Assembly: GCF_007993755.1 (NCBI RefSeq)
Contig: NZ_CP042467.1
Location: 4,488,001 to 4,552,000 of the forward strand
From: Microvenator marinus
Lineage (GTDB): Bacteria > Myxococcota_A > Bradymonadia > Bradymonadales > Bradymonadaceae
Length of the DNA stretch: 64,000 bases
Direction: 5' to 3'
This document shows, piece after piece, positions 1-10,213 of this stretch. A program made the position numbers and the translations under genes. The notes under the pieces are model-generated. The model saw nothing but the letters and a program-made list of their open reading frames with translations, was not told where the DNA came from and did no database searches. Numbering within the stretch: position 1 is the first letter of the stretch; each line of letters starts with the position of its first letter.

Positions 1-161
1 GAAAAAATACACATCCATTTCATTGCTAGCTCCTTTATTCAGGGTTGCTACGAAGGTTGGACGTGGATCGAACTCGTTTTTGTGCAGCGTAAATCGAATC
101 GCGATAAACTCTTTTCCGCGCTATGCTGTGACCTTGAACTCAAAACCCGTGAGGAAGCCCC

Positions 162-545
162 ATGGCTCAATATAGTGAACTAGAGAACCTCGATCCCCCG
201 ACCCTCGATGCGTTGGTCAAGATGATGGTGTGGGTCGTCTATTCGGATTTCGATGAAGAACTCTCAGAGTCGATGACTGTGATTCGTCTGGCGAGCCAGA
301 TTGGATGGGAATATGACGAACCGGCTGGGGCGGTGATTCGTTGGGCAGAAGAATTGAAAGTACACAACAACGTGCAGCTTCAGGAAGCATGCGCTCAGCT
401 TGCAGCGCGCATTCCCTCGCAGGCACAGCGCGAGCAGGCCATAGCGCTCTTTGAAGAGGTCGCTCGTGCAGATGGAAAAGTCATGGCTGGGGAAAATCTC
501 TTGCTCGATTGGCTTAAGGAAGCGTTTGAAGAGGAGGGATCATGA
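162..545 (+). CDS. TerB-like small acidic helical protein
   Basis: 127-residue, all-helical-looking acidic protein. The C-terminal part carries the pattern typical of TerB/DjlA-N-like domains: a helix with LFEEVARADGKV (about residues 96-107), an acidic turn, then a second helix LLLDWLKEAF. Family members are implicated in tellurite resistance and membrane stress, but the biochemical role is unclear. The ATG has an AGGAAG ribosome site 5 nt upstream. Its stop overlaps the start of the next lipoprotein gene (ATGA), so the two are probably co-translated. There are no other ter genes nearby, so tellurite resistance should not be assumed. Confidence 0.6.
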   Translation: MAQYSELENLDPPTLDALVKMMVWVVYSDFDEELSESMTVIRLASQIGWEYDEPAGAVIRWAEELKVHNNVQLQEACAQLAARIPSQAQREQAIALFEEVARADGKVMAGENLLLDWLKEAFEEEGS

Positions 546-2308
546 GGAGTGTGATTTTTTGTTCGATTTTGGCGTTGGCTCTAAGTACCGGTTGCGCCTC
601 CTGTGACGAGGACAGCGGCATCGGGTCAAACAATACCGCTGGTCAGGACATGGGCACAGACACAGGCTCAAGTGCCTCTAACAATGGCACCAACGCTGAG
701 TCCAATAACTCGACGACGAACGCAGAGAATGAGTGTCCGGCCTATCAAGATTTGTGTGGCGGCACGTGCATCCCGACTCAAACTGACCCGGACAACTGTG
801 GAGGTTGTGGCGTCGTTTGTGGGGCTGAGGAGGCATGTTCGGGTGGACAATGCCAGGATTCGTGTCTGCCAGGGCTTGAGGTCTGTGATCGGGAATGCGT
901 GGACACCCAACTGGATAATCGCCACTGCGGAGGCTGCAATCAGGCTTGTGAGGATGGAGAGGGTTGTGTGGACAACACCTGCGTGGATGCGGTCGACCTA
1001 GATTTCGATGCGGCTTCGTGTACCAACGGCGGGCCAGATATTGACCTTTCACCGGCACAAAACGTGCCCAACGAGTGCGCGGGCAATCTAGCCGAACTTA
1101 CCTTCAGGTGGGGTATTTGTTCGTGTGAAGACTTCACAACCAATAACGAGTTGGACGTCGATGCATTCGACTCAACGCTCGGCCCCTACCAGCCCGGAGA
1201 CTTTGGAGGAGGCGTAGGAGTTAATGGCCGATACACAGCGAATAATCCAGTGTCTGTAACCGGAGCCTTCTGGGTGGCAGGTGCAGAGGGAATGCTCGTG
1301 AACAACGGGATAGACGTTAAACTTCAGCTACAAAGTGGTGGCAACTGGACGGTTAACTCCACTTCTTCCGTGGGGCGTGACGCTACCGTCAAAGGGGATA
1401 TCATCACGAGTTCGGAAGTTAATATCGCTGGAAAGCTCATCACGGAAGCTGCGAGCAACGTGCCGGGCTCGGTCAATTATGCTTCGGTGGAGCGCCGCGC
1501 TGTGAACGTGCCTGAGCCTTGCACCATCGGTTGCGCGGGGCAGGCCATAGATGTTGGCGGAATCGTCGCGGCGTTCGAAGGGAACAACGACAACGCCGTG
1601 ATCGGGCTGGAATCCAATCTCCTCTTACCTGAAGGAACGCAGGCGAGCGGTGCCACACGCATAGACTTGCCGTGTGGTCGCTACTATTTAGACGGTATCA
1701 ACTCCAATCAGGCGGCGACCATCATTGCACACGGAAAGGTTGCGCTATTTGTGGGAGGTGACGTGGTGGCGAACAATCCACTCACGCTCAGCGTGATGCC
1801 CGGCGCACAGCTTGATATTTTTGTCGCCGGAAACTTCACTACCAATAACGAGATCCAGCTCGGTTCTCAAAACTATCCAGCCATGACTCGACTTTATGTG
1901 GGCGGCGAGAACGGGTTCATCTCCAACAATCCGTTGACCCTTGGAGGGTATATCTATGCTGTGCCAGGGGGCATGACCACCAATAACGAGGCGGAGATCT
2001 ACGGTGGTATTTTCACCCAGTCCGGCGATGTGAACAATCCATGGCGCGTGCACTTTGATAGGGCGGTGACTCGGGTTGGGGATTCATGCGACCCAGAACC
2101 CGACCCCGACCCAGACCCGGATCCTGAGCTGCAGTGCGGACGTGAAGGAGATTCCTGTCAGAACTCAGCCTGCTGCAATCCGTATCTCTGTATCGAGGGA
2201 ACTTGTCAGCTCCTCGACTGCGTGCCGGCTTTTGGTGCTTGTGATACCTCTGATGAATGTTGCTCTGGCACATGCTCGGGCAATAATGGTATTTGTGTAC
2301 TTCAGTAG
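542..2308 (+). CDS. Large surface lipoprotein with Cys-rich modules and Asn-Asn beta repeats
   Basis: 588-residue predicted lipoprotein. The signal peptide ends in the lipobox LSTGC, with Cys18 as the lipidated residue. It is followed by an Asn/Ser/Thr-rich spacer (about 20-62) and two Cys-rich modules with CGGC cores (about 65-150). A long beta-rich region (about 155-515) has a repeated Asn-Asn signature such as TTNNE and ANNPLTL. An Asp-Pro linker (about 518-532) leads to a C-terminal Cys-rich module. The architecture resembles the secreted adhesin-like lipoproteins common in Myxococcota. No enzymatic motif is seen. The beta region could be a right-handed beta-helix (inference). It is translationally coupled to the TerB-like gene. 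Confidence 0.7.
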   Translation: MRSVIFCSILALALSTGCASCDEDSGIGSNNTAGQDMGTDTGSSASNNGTNAESNNSTTNAENECPAYQDLCGGTCIPTQTDPDNCGGCGVVCGAEEACSGGQCQDSCLPGLEVCDRECVDTQLDNRHCGGCNQACEDGEGCVDNTCVDAVDLDFDAASCTNGGPDIDLSPAQNVPNECAGNLAELTFRWGICSCEDFTTNNELDVDAFDSTLGPYQPGDFGGGVGVNGRYTANNPVSVTGAFWVAGAEGMLVNNGIDVKLQLQSGGNWTVNSTSSVGRDATVKGDIITSSEVNIAGKLITEAASNVPGSVNYASVERRAVNVPEPCTIGCAGQAIDVGGIVAAFEGNNDNAVIGLESNLLLPEGTQASGATRIDLPCGRYYLDGINSNQAATIIAHGKVALFVGGDVVANNPLTLSVMPGAQLDIFVAGNFTTNNEIQLGSQNYPAMTRLYVGGENGFISNNPLTLGGYIYAVPGGMTTNNEAEIYGGIFTQSGDVNNPWRVHFDRAVTRVGDSCDPEPDPDPDPDPELQCGREGDSCQNSACCNPYLCIEGTCQLLDCVPAFGACDTSDECCSGTCSGNNGICVLQ

Positions 2309-2326
2309 AATCTGGAGTCACATTCC

Positions 2327-3916
2327 GTGAGCTTTGAATCGATAGGTCTAGTGCTAGGAGGGATTGGACTTTTCCTACTGGGAATGTCCTTGATGACAGA
2401 TGGCCTTCGTTTTGCGGCGGGTGATTCGCTGGCTCGGATTCTTCACAAAATGACGCGTAACCGATTTCTCGGGATCTTCACGGGCGCCTCGATGACGGCA
2501 TTGGTTCAATCGTCAAGTGCAACGACCCTGATGACCGTAGGATTGGTCAGCGCCGGCTTGATTTCGTTCTCCAATGCGGTGGGAATCATTTTCGGCGCAA
2601 ATATCGGCACGACCATGACCTCATGGCTCGTGTCCCTCATCGGGCTTAAGTTCAAGGTTTCGGCCTTTGCGCTGCCTGTGGTTGGAGTAGGTTCCATCGG
2701 AATGTTGGTGGGCAAGGGGACGTGGAAGTTTGTCGGGCAAGCGATTACAGGCTTCGGCCTACTCTTTGTAGGCATCGACTTTCTGCAGTCTGGTATGACC
2801 GGGTTAACCGGTTTATTCGACCCGACCCAGATGCATCCGGAGACGTTCTTCGGCCGGGTTCTCCTGGTGGTTGTCGGGCTTATGATGACCGTTGTCATGC
2901 AGTCGTCTAGCGCGGCGCTGGCTTCTACGCTGACAGCCCTGAGCACTGGCGCGATTACGCTGGGGGCCGCAGGCGCTCTTGTCATAGGCCAAAATGTGGG
3001 AACTACGATTACCGCGATGATTGGTGCCGTTGGGGGGAGTGTACCTGCAAAGAGAACGGCTCTTGCTCATGTAATGTTTAATGCCTTCACGGGCGTGGTG
3101 GCCTTTGCACTCTTGCCTCTCTTTGAGAAGTTTGTTTTTGAAGCGACCGTCTCTCTTGGTGGTCAGGATCCGACCATTCAACTCTCGGCATTTCATACCG
3201 CGTTCAATTTTCTCGGTGTCATTCTGCTCGCACCCTTCATCCATCAATTCTCACGCCTTGTGGAGAGGATGATCCCGGGTCAGAAGAAGAAGTTTGTGGG
3301 TGGACTCACTTCGGCTACGTTGACGGTACCGGCCGTAGCCGTAGGGGCAGTACACAAGGCTCTTGAGAGCATGCTACGGGCCTCAACTCTAGCAATGTTA
3401 GAGCACTTGAACGGAAAGTCGTCCCAGCTCGAAGTGTTCGAAACGCTCGTTCAGGAGAAGGCAGAAGCGGACGCGTTTCTGATGGAAATCGCGCGCTCTC
3501 CCTTGTCTGATGAGGCACAGGCTCACCATATCGCGATGATGCATGCGGAAGACCATTTGGACCGACTCTTCAATGTCATAGGGTCGGCCAAGTTCTGGAA
3601 ACAATCTCAAAGATTCTCGCATCGCCAACAGATCACCGAGGCACTCCTAGATGCTTTGGTTTCCGCCTCGAGCACAGACGACATGGACGCTCTTGCCACT
3701 CACCTAAAGGGCCTCTCCTCCCAAGTAGCTCAGATTCGCACCAAATCGCGCGCTGAGATGCTTCAGAAGGTTTCGAAAGGGAAAGTCATGGACGCAGAGG
3801 AGTTCGACGACGAATTGCGCTACGTGCTCGACGCCGACCGATGTGTCTACCACCTCTGGCGAGTGGCTAACTATCTGGCGCAAAGGCCGGACAACGAAGA
3901 ACCAATGCAACCATAG
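2327..3916 (+). CDS. Na+/phosphate cotransporter, NptA/PhoU-like
   Basis: 529-residue inner-membrane protein of the Na/Pi-cotransporter family (type II symporter fold). Two inverted-repeat QSSSA motifs are visible (QSSSATTLMTVGL near residue 62 and QSSSAALASTLTAL near 190), which form the substrate site in this family. Roughly eight hydrophobic segments fill residues 1-320. The last 180 residues are helical and PhoU-like, as in many bacterial members. The start is GTG with a GGAG about 9 nt upstream. It lies 18 bp after the lipoprotein gene, but no functional link is evident. The predicted role is phosphate import or homeostasis driven by Na+. Confidence 0.9.
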   Translation: MSFESIGLVLGGIGLFLLGMSLMTDGLRFAAGDSLARILHKMTRNRFLGIFTGASMTALVQSSSATTLMTVGLVSAGLISFSNAVGIIFGANIGTTMTSWLVSLIGLKFKVSAFALPVVGVGSIGMLVGKGTWKFVGQAITGFGLLFVGIDFLQSGMTGLTGLFDPTQMHPETFFGRVLLVVVGLMMTVVMQSSSAALASTLTALSTGAITLGAAGALVIGQNVGTTITAMIGAVGGSVPAKRTALAHVMFNAFTGVVAFALLPLFEKFVFEATVSLGGQDPTIQLSAFHTAFNFLGVILLAPFIHQFSRLVERMIPGQKKKFVGGLTSATLTVPAVAVGAVHKALESMLRASTLAMLEHLNGKSSQLEVFETLVQEKAEADAFLMEIARSPLSDEAQAHHIAMMHAEDHLDRLFNVIGSAKFWKQSQRFSHRQQITEALLDALVSASSTDDMDALATHLKGLSSQVAQIRTKSRAEMLQKVSKGKVMDAEEFDDELRYVLDADRCVYHLWRVANYLAQRPDNEEPMQP

Positions 3917-3920
3917 GGAT

Positions 3921-5453
3921 TCAAAATCCCATCCCGCCATATTTGATGCCGGATAGCTCGGCCATCTCCTTCTTCCACGTGGTCAAATCCTTCGTGTTGA
4001 ACTCGTTGAGATGCGAGTGTCCACAGGCCCGCGCCATCACGCTCATCAACGCCGTAGACGTCTTGAAAAAGCGTGCAAGCCGCTCAGCGCCCGCGTCAGG
4101 ATTGAGCCTTTTTCTAAGCTCGGGCTTTTGCGTGGCGATACCAGCCGGGCAGTTATTTGTGTGACACATTCGCGCGCCCACGCACCCAACGGCTTGAATC
4201 GCAGAGTTCGCGAGCGCAACCCCGTCGGCTCCCATGGCCATCGCCTTGATGAAGTCCTCGGGCATCCTCAGGCCGCCCGTAATGATGAGCGTGACTTCTC
4301 GCCCGGCCTTCTTGTCCAAATGATGTCTTGCTCGAGCGAGAGCTGGAATAGTGGGGACGCTGATATGATTTCTGAAGAGCAGTGGTGCGGCGCCCGTCCC
4401 ACCGCCCCGGCCGTCGAGGATAATGTAGTCTGCGCCTGCCTCTAGGGCGAAGTCGATATCGTCTTCGATATGATTGGCCGAGAGCTTAAATCCGATTGGT
4501 ATACCACCGCTTCGCTCGCGTACTTCATCGGCGAATCGCTTGAATTCTCCGACCGTTCTGGGGGACTCAAAGGTGGCCGGGGAGATGGCGTCTTGACCTA
4601 CTTCGAGGCCGCGCGTTTTGGCTATTTTCTCGGTCACCTTCGCTCCAGGAAGGTGTCCGCCGGTTCCTGTCTTAGCCGCTTGTCCGCCCTTGAAATGAAA
4701 GGCTTGGACTTCTTCCACAAGGTCCATCGACCATCCGAACTTGGCTGAGCCGAGCTCGAGGAGATACCTCGAGTTCGCCTGCCTCTCTTCGTCAAGAGAT
4801 CCGCCTTCCCCTGAGCAAATCCCGGTGCCAGCCATTTCCGCACCCTTTGATAACGCGATTTTTGCCTCTTCCGAGAGTGCCCCGAAACTCATATCCGACA
4901 CAAAGAGAGGTATCTCTAACTCAAGCGGCTTCTTCGCCCTTGGACCGATGATGAGCTTCGTTCCGACCACAGCGCTATCCTGAAGAGGTTTGGTGGCGAG
5001 CTGTGCGGTTAGAATCTGGATATCATCCCAGTGCGGGAGGTCTTTGCGCGGCACGCCCATGGCACCCATCTCGCCATGGTGTCCTTTAAGTCCTTCCCTC
5101 GCCATAGCGTGAATCCGTGCGACCGTGGGCTCCTCGGGGGTGGGCTCTGCTTTGGGTGCTTCGTCGTCCTTTTGGCCGACGTCTTCTGGAAGCTCGTCCC
5201 CTACATCGACCTTGAGTTTGTTGTGGGTGCCATCACAGAAGGGCTTGTCCGACGTTCCCTTACACTGACACAGCCATGCTTCGCCGTCTGACTCGGCCGT
5301 GAACTCAAGAGGCGTAATCCCCGTTCCTTTGTGAGAGCCGTCGCAGAAAGGCTGGTCTTGAGAGCGCCCGCAACGGCACCAGTAATACGTTTCACCCTTC
5401 TTTAGGTGTAGGGAAACAGGCTTCTTCGCAGCCACGATCGGTCGTTCGGACAT
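3921..5453 (-). CDS. Tandem CDGSH iron-sulfur domains fused to glutamate-synthase FMN domain
   Basis: 510 residues. The N-terminus has two CDGSH-type 2Fe-2S motifs: CRCGRSQDQPFCDGSH (about 26-41) and CQCKGTSDKPFCDGTH (about 62-77). After an acidic Pro-rich linker comes a full GltS-type FMN-binding TIM barrel (about 125-505) with GGSLDEE, GTGGHLPG, DGRGGGTGAAP and the Cys-rich segment GARMCHTNNCPAGIATQ. The barrel matches the stand-alone, archaeal-type glutamate-synthase-like proteins, which lack the amidotransferase domain. Ammonia- or electron-transfer chemistry is expected, but the true substrate is unknown. It is the last gene of the minus-strand run that includes gatCAB. Confidence 0.85.
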   Translation of the reverse strand: MSERPIVAAKKPVSLHLKKGETYYWCRCGRSQDQPFCDGSHKGTGITPLEFTAESDGEAWLCQCKGTSDKPFCDGTHNKLKVDVGDELPEDVGQKDDEAPKAEPTPEEPTVARIHAMAREGLKGHHGEMGAMGVPRKDLPHWDDIQILTAQLATKPLQDSAVVGTKLIIGPRAKKPLELEIPLFVSDMSFGALSEEAKIALSKGAEMAGTGICSGEGGSLDEERQANSRYLLELGSAKFGWSMDLVEEVQAFHFKGGQAAKTGTGGHLPGAKVTEKIAKTRGLEVGQDAISPATFESPRTVGEFKRFADEVRERSGGIPIGFKLSANHIEDDIDFALEAGADYIILDGRGGGTGAAPLLFRNHISVPTIPALARARHHLDKKAGREVTLIITGGLRMPEDFIKAMAMGADGVALANSAIQAVGCVGARMCHTNNCPAGIATQKPELRKRLNPDAGAERLARFFKTSTALMSVMARACGHSHLNEFNTKDLTTWKKEMAELSGIKYGGMGF

Positions 5454-5530
5454 GTTTGCTCCTTCGGTTTTCTGATGGAGCTAAGATGCCACAGAACATG
5501 AATAAGTTCCAAAGCCGTATAGACTGGGAA

Positions 5531-5887
5531 TCAGTCGCCGCGGTAGATCGCGCCTGTGGTACACGTCTCGAAGACTTCAACGCGTGAGAGCTGTGGCAAC
5601 TCAGCCTTGAGTTCCTGCCAGATCCACCTCGCAAGCACCTCACTCGTCGGGTTTTCCAAGCCTGGAATCTCATTCAAATAATGATGGTCAAGCCGCTCCC
5701 ATGTGGGCTTGAAGACCGCCTTGATATCGCCAAAATCGCTGACCCAGCCAAAGACAGGATCCAACGGTCCTTCCACGTAAATACGGCACCGAAACGAGTG
5801 TCCATGAAGCCGCGAGCATTTGTGGTCAGGAGGAAGGTTTGGGAGCCGATGCGCAGCTTCGAAAGTGAATTCTTTAAAGATTTCCAT
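5531..5887 (-). CDS. queD: 6-carboxy-5,6,7,8-tetrahydropterin synthase (QueD)
   Basis: 118-residue PTPS/QueD family enzyme converting 7,8-dihydroneopterin triphosphate to 6-carboxytetrahydropterin in queuosine and 7-deazaguanine synthesis. The zinc histidines are visible as His13 (FEAAHRL) and His28/His30 (LHGHSF), and the catalytic Cys as Cys24 (KCSRLHGH). The C-terminal TCTTGAIY region holds the substrate-binding Glu/Thr environment. The length fits the family. It lies 24 bp downstream of mtnA in the same direction. No other queuosine genes are in the window. Confidence 0.9.
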   Translation of the reverse strand: MEIFKEFTFEAAHRLPNLPPDHKCSRLHGHSFRCRIYVEGPLDPVFGWVSDFGDIKAVFKPTWERLDHHYLNEIPGLENPTSEVLARWIWQELKAELPQLSRVEVFETCTTGAIYRGD

Positions 5888-5911
5888 GGTGCGATACGTG
5901 CCGATTAAATC

Positions 5912-6982
5912 TTATCGGCCAAAGAGCGATGGTAGAGTTTCGGAATATGGGGCGCTAGCGACGCCAACCTCGGTGATGATGGCAGTCACGAGCTCGGCCG
6001 GCGTGACGTCGAACGCAGGATGTGCTGCCTTCATTCCCTCAGGGGCAATAGTTTTGCCCTGAATCTCAGTGACCTCTTTAGAGGAACGCTCTTCAATCGG
6101 GATGCCCGCGCCGTCCTGTGTGTTCAGGTCGATCGTTGAAAGCGGCGCTGCCACAAAGAACGGGATCTTGTGATACTTGCAAAGTACAGCCAGAGAGTAC
6201 GTTCCAATCTTGTTGGCCACATCTCCATTGGCGGCGACTCGATCAGTACCCACAATCACACAATCAACAAGGCCTTGTTGCATGTAGAACCCCGCCATAT
6301 TGTCCGTGATCAGGGTGGCCGGAATCTCGTCTTGGATGCACTCCCAGGCGGTAAGTCTTGCGCCTTGCAGGTAGGGCCGAGTCTCATCCACCCAGACATG
6401 CTGCAACTTCCCGACAGCCTTTGCGGCACGTATAATGCCAAGCGCCGTTCCATATCCACCGGTGGCCAAACCGCCTGTGTTGCAATGCGTGAGGATCCGA
6501 ACTCCGTCCTTGAGCAGCGCGGCGCCCTGGCGCCCCATCTCTTGGTTGTTGGCACGGTCCTCATCGTTGATGGCGTGGGCTTCGGCTAGAAGTCTTGCGA
6601 CCACGTCTTGGTGGGGCTGCCCCTCGACGGTGCCGAGCGTCGTCCGCATCCGGTCGAGTGCCCAAAAGAGGTTGACCGCCGTGGGCCGTGTCTTGGCGAG
6701 CAGCTCAAAAAGCGCCTCAACCTTTGCCGCCTCATTGAGCAAGGTAGGGTCCTCTCTAAACCCGAGTGCAACGCCATAGGCCGCGGCGATTCCAATCGCA
6801 GGCGCGCCGCGCACTGACATCTCACGAATGGCATCAGCCACCGCGGCCGCGGACTCAAGCTTGAGCCAACGCTCGGCTTGCGGCAGCTCCTTCTGCTCAA
6901 GCAGAGAAAGGTGGCCGTCTAGCTCACCTACCCAGATCAAGGGGCGCACGTTGGAATCAAACACGTTCGGGAATTCACTCAT
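5912..6982 (-). CDS. mtnA: S-methyl-5-thioribose-1-phosphate isomerase
   Basis: 356-residue enzyme of the methionine salvage pathway, isomerising methylthioribose-1-phosphate to methylthioribulose-1-phosphate. Family signatures include RGAPAIGIAAAYG (about 59-70), catalytic Cys167 in THCNTGGLATGGYG and catalytic Asp247 in VGTDRVAANGDVANKIG. These correspond to the Cys/Asp pair known from the Bacillus enzyme. The fold is related to eIF2B, but the catalytic pair supports the isomerase call. It follows gatB by 15 bp and is probably co-transcribed. No other mtn genes are present here. Confidence 0.93.
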   Translation of the reverse strand: MSEFPNVFDSNVRPLIWVGELDGHLSLLEQKELPQAERWLKLESAAAVADAIREMSVRGAPAIGIAAAYGVALGFREDPTLLNEAAKVEALFELLAKTRPTAVNLFWALDRMRTTLGTVEGQPHQDVVARLLAEAHAINDEDRANNQEMGRQGAALLKDGVRILTHCNTGGLATGGYGTALGIIRAAKAVGKLQHVWVDETRPYLQGARLTAWECIQDEIPATLITDNMAGFYMQQGLVDCVIVGTDRVAANGDVANKIGTYSLAVLCKYHKIPFFVAAPLSTIDLNTQDGAGIPIEERSSKEVTEIQGKTIAPEGMKAAHPAFDVTPAELVTAIITEVGVASAPYSETLPSLFGR

Positions 6983-6997
6983 AAAACGTCCTGTGAA

Positions 6998-8431
6998 CTA
7001 AGAGAGTTTTTGGTCGAGGAGTTCATTGACGGCCTGTGGGTTTGCCTTGCCTTTCGATGCCTTCATGACCTGGCCCACAAACCATCCCTTGAGCGCTTCT
7101 TTTCCAGCCCGAAACTCTTCGACTTTGTCTGGATTGTCGGCGAGGATTTGGTCCACGATGGCGGCGATCGCGCCGGTATCGGTCACTTGTTTTAGCCCAC
7201 GTGTTTCCACAATCTTGGCCGGCATGTCACCACTTTCGAGCACATATCCCAGAACATCTTTGGCGATCTTTCCAGAGATGACCTTCGTCTCAATAAGCTC
7301 GACCAACTCGGCGAGGTGGGCCGGCGTCAGGGCAAAATCACCGATCGTATCGGCGGATGCTTCGCGCAAGATCTCGTGGATAACCCAGTTGGCGGTGGTC
7401 TTTGCCCATTTCGGAGCCACGCAGGCCGCTTCAAAATAGTCCGCTACAGGCTTATCGGCTGCCAATACAGCTGCGTCCTGTCCGCTCAGGCCAAGCTCTT
7501 CCTGGTAGCGCTGGCGCTTCGCCGCGGGCAGCTCCACAAGTTCTTCTTTCAAGCGCGAGACCCAGGCTTGTTCGAGGACCAAAGGCGGAAGATCCGGCTC
7601 TGGAAAATAGCGGTAGTCGTGGGCCTCTTCTTTATCACGCATCGGGAACGTGACGCCCTTGTCAGGGTTGTAGAGCCGGGTCTGCTGAACCACCTTTTGG
7701 CCTGATTCGATGAGCTCAATCTGGCGCCGCATCTCGTAGTTGATGGCATCCTTGATGAACTTAAACGAGTTCAAATTCTTGAGCTCACACCGTGTACCAA
7801 GCTCGGTCTCACCGCGTCGTCTCACGGATACATTTGCATCACATCGAAACGACCCTTCCTGCATATTTCCGTCGCAAACCCCAAGGTACATCACAATGCT
7901 TCGGAGCTCCTTCAAGTACGCGATGACCTCGTCAGGATGCCGCAAATCGGGCTCACTCACGATTTCGATCAGCGGCACGCCGGCACGATTCAGGTCTACA
8001 AGGCTGAACGGAGCGCCCGACATATGCGAGGACTTCCCTGCATCTTCTTCCATATGTATGCGTGTGATTCCTACGCGCACCGCTCGGTCCTCAACGTCAA
8101 CCTCGAGATGCCCGTGCTCGCAAATCGGCAGGTCGTGCTGAGAGATCTGATAGCCCTTCGGAAGGTCCGGGTAGAAGTAGTTCTTCCGTGCAAAAACGCT
8201 GCGCATATTCAAAGTGCAATTGAGCGCAAGCGCGGCCTTTACCGCCAACTCAACCGCGTGTTTGTTCAGCACAGGCAAAACGCCCGGAAGTCCAAGGTCT
8301 ACCTCGTTGACGTGCGAATTGGGGGCCGCGCCAAAGGTGGTGGGAGCGGCGCTAAAAATCTTCGAATGGGTGGCGAGTTGGCAATGAACTTCGCAGCCCA
8401 CCACGAGCTCCCATGTGTCGTAAATACTCAT
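6998..8431 (-). CDS. gatB: Asp-tRNA(Asn)/Glu-tRNA(Gln) amidotransferase subunit B
   Basis: 477-residue GatB, which activates mischarged Glu-tRNA(Gln)/Asp-tRNA(Asn) with ATP and receives ammonia from GatA. The N-terminal signature [13 protein letters not shown], the [13 protein letters not shown] and [15 protein letters not shown] motifs of the catalytic cradle, and a C-terminal YqeY-like helical tail (about 330-477) are all visible. The start overlaps the gatA stop by 4 bp, indicating translational coupling in gatCAB. Its presence predicts indirect synthesis of Gln-tRNA and/or Asn-tRNA in this organism. Confidence 0.96.
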   Translation of the reverse strand: MSIYDTWELVVGCEVHCQLATHSKIFSAAPTTFGAAPNSHVNEVDLGLPGVLPVLNKHAVELAVKAALALNCTLNMRSVFARKNYFYPDLPKGYQISQHDLPICEHGHLEVDVEDRAVRVGITRIHMEEDAGKSSHMSGAPFSLVDLNRAGVPLIEIVSEPDLRHPDEVIAYLKELRSIVMYLGVCDGNMQEGSFRCDANVSVRRRGETELGTRCELKNLNSFKFIKDAINYEMRRQIELIESGQKVVQQTRLYNPDKGVTFPMRDKEEAHDYRYFPEPDLPPLVLEQAWVSRLKEELVELPAAKRQRYQEELGLSGQDAAVLAADKPVADYFEAACVAPKWAKTTANWVIHEILREASADTIGDFALTPAHLAELVELIETKVISGKIAKDVLGYVLESGDMPAKIVETRGLKQVTDTGAIAAIVDQILADNPDKVEEFRAGKEALKGWFVGQVMKASKGKANPQAVNELLDQKLS

Positions 8432-9873
8432 GAGCGACCTCCACTTTCGATGACCGACGCGGCCTGAAAGACCAAATCCTCTCGGAAATGTGGAGCCAAA
8501 ATCTGGATTCCGATCGGAAGACCCGACGTCGGTCCAGGGACACTAATTCCTGGAAGGCCCGCGAGATTACAGGAGATCGTGAAGATATCCTCAAGGTACA
8601 TCTGCAAGGGGTCGTTGGTCTTCTCACCGAGTCGAAACGCTACGTTGGGCGTTGTTGGGCCCAAAATCACGTCTACAGCCTTGAAGGCATTCTCAAAGTC
8701 CCGCGTGATCAAGGTGCGAACCGATTGAGCTTTCTTGTAGTACGCATCGTAGAAGCCTGCAGAGAGCACGTAGGTGCCGAGCATGATTCGGCGTTTGACC
8801 TCTGGACCAAACCCCTCGCTTCGAGACTTCGTGTAGAGTTCTTGGAGCTCTCGAGCCTCGGCGCGGTGGCCGTAGCGCACTCCATCAAATCGGGCGAGGT
8901 TGCTGGACGCTTCAGCTGTGGCCAGGAGATAGTAGGTGGCCACCGCGTACTTGGTATGCGGAAGTGAGACCTCTTGAATCTGAGCCCCTTGTGACTCAAG
9001 TCGTTGCAAAGTCTCCTGCACACTCGCCCGCACTTCGGGGCTCAGCCCCTCTACTCCCGGTCCGAAGTACTCTTTGGGAACGCCAATCTTGAGCCCTTCG
9101 ACGCCTCGACCAAGACTCTGGGTCCAATCTTCGGAAGGTACGTCCATTGAAGTCATGTCGTGAGGGCAGGGGCCGGCGAGCACATTGAGCATGAGGGCGG
9201 CGTCCTCCACGGTGCGAGTCATCGGGCCGATTTGGTCGAGTGATGAGGCAAACGCGATGAGGCCAAATCTGCTCACACGCCCATAGGTTGGTTTGAGCCC
9301 CACGGTACCGGTAAAAGCAGCCGGTTGACGTATCGAGCCACCTGTATCGGAGCCTAATGCCGCCACACACAGGTTCGCCGCCACAGCGGCCGCCGAGCCA
9401 CCCGACGACCCGCCAGGCACACGTTCCGGATCAGCCGGGTTTTTTACGGCACCAAACGCGGAGTTCTCATTCGAAGAACCCATCGCGAACTCGTCGAGGT
9501 TGGTCTTTCCTAAGATCAAGGCTCCGGCGGCCTTGAGTTTGGTGACCACAGTCGCATCGTACGGACTGATGAAGCGCCCGTCGGCCTGGTCCAAAATCTT
9601 CGAGCCGGCGCTTACGGGGCCGCCCTTGACGCAGATATTGTCCTTGATCGCGATTGGCACGCCACCGAGTACGCCTGTGTCCTCACCGCGCGCTCGCGCC
9701 TCATCGATGCCTCTCGCCTGCGCGAGCAACTCGTCCGAGTCCACGACGCTGATGAAGGCACCGTGCGTGTCCTCCTTAATTGCGTCCAGATACTGCGCGG
9801 CAATATCGGCAGATTTGGTGCCCGCTTTGTAGGCATCCAAAAGTTGTCGAATCGTGTGTGTCTCTTGACTCAT
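8428..9873 (-). CDS. gatA: Asp-tRNA(Asn)/Glu-tRNA(Gln) amidotransferase subunit A
   Basis: 481-residue amidase-signature glutaminase that supplies ammonia to GatB. The Ser-cisSer-Lys triad is visible: Lys77 in VPIAIKDN, cis-Ser156 in [10 protein letters not shown] and the nucleophile Ser180 in [13 protein letters not shown]. The length and C-terminal [10 protein letters not shown] motif are standard for GatA. It sits between gatC and gatB with 4-bp overlaps at both ends, the usual order gatC-gatA-gatB, and forms the heterotrimer GatCAB in the cytoplasm. Confidence 0.96.
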   Translation of the reverse strand: MSQETHTIRQLLDAYKAGTKSADIAAQYLDAIKEDTHGAFISVVDSDELLAQARGIDEARARGEDTGVLGGVPIAIKDNICVKGGPVSAGSKILDQADGRFISPYDATVVTKLKAAGALILGKTNLDEFAMGSSNENSAFGAVKNPADPERVPGGSSGGSAAAVAANLCVAALGSDTGGSIRQPAAFTGTVGLKPTYGRVSRFGLIAFASSLDQIGPMTRTVEDAALMLNVLAGPCPHDMTSMDVPSEDWTQSLGRGVEGLKIGVPKEYFGPGVEGLSPEVRASVQETLQRLESQGAQIQEVSLPHTKYAVATYYLLATAEASSNLARFDGVRYGHRAEARELQELYTKSRSEGFGPEVKRRIMLGTYVLSAGFYDAYYKKAQSVRTLITRDFENAFKAVDVILGPTTPNVAFRLGEKTNDPLQMYLEDIFTISCNLAGLPGISVPGPTSGLPIGIQILAPHFREDLVFQAASVIESGGRS

Positions 9874-10157
9874 GATGCCACCACCTTTGGCACCTGAAAC
9901 TGACCTTCGGCCTTCGCTGGAGCGTTGCTCAAGACCTCGTTGCTGGTTAGCCGAGACTCGGCCACATCCTCTCTCAGACGCATCGTGGTCGAGACGGGAT
10001 GTGAAGTCGCTTCAACGCCCTCTGTGTCCACTTCATTGAGGGCCTCCACGTATTCGAGAATCGAATTGAGGTCGTTTCGCAAGCCTTCTAGCTCATCGGC
10101 TTCAAAGCTCAGATGAGCGAGTTGGGCAATCTTTAGAACTTCTTCATTGGTAATCAA
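9870..10157 (-). CDS. gatC: Asp-tRNA(Asn)/Glu-tRNA(Gln) amidotransferase subunit C
   Basis: GatC wraps between GatA and GatB and stabilises the complex. The core [18 protein letters not shown] plus the C-terminal LREDV segment are characteristic. The reading frame stays open to an ATG at 10226, but I place the start at a TTG (10155-10157). It has GGAGGT about 5 nt upstream, gives a 95-residue protein of normal GatC length, and removes an overlap with the upstream gene. The upstream extension has no GatC-like character. It overlaps gatA by 4 bp. Confidence 0.9.
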   Translation of the reverse strand: MITNEEVLKIAQLAHLSFEADELEGLRNDLNSILEYVEALNEVDTEGVEATSHPVSTTMRLREDVAESRLTSNEVLSNAPAKAEGQFQVPKVVAS

Positions 10158-10213
10158 AACCACCTCCGGCAAGTCTCTTAGGTCCGCGATGCACGGTTTC
10201 TCATAGAATCGAA

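Noticed and set aside
1-161. Coding sequence before the TerB-like gene
   Set aside because: No frame of useful length; nothing distinct beyond the ribosome site just before 162.
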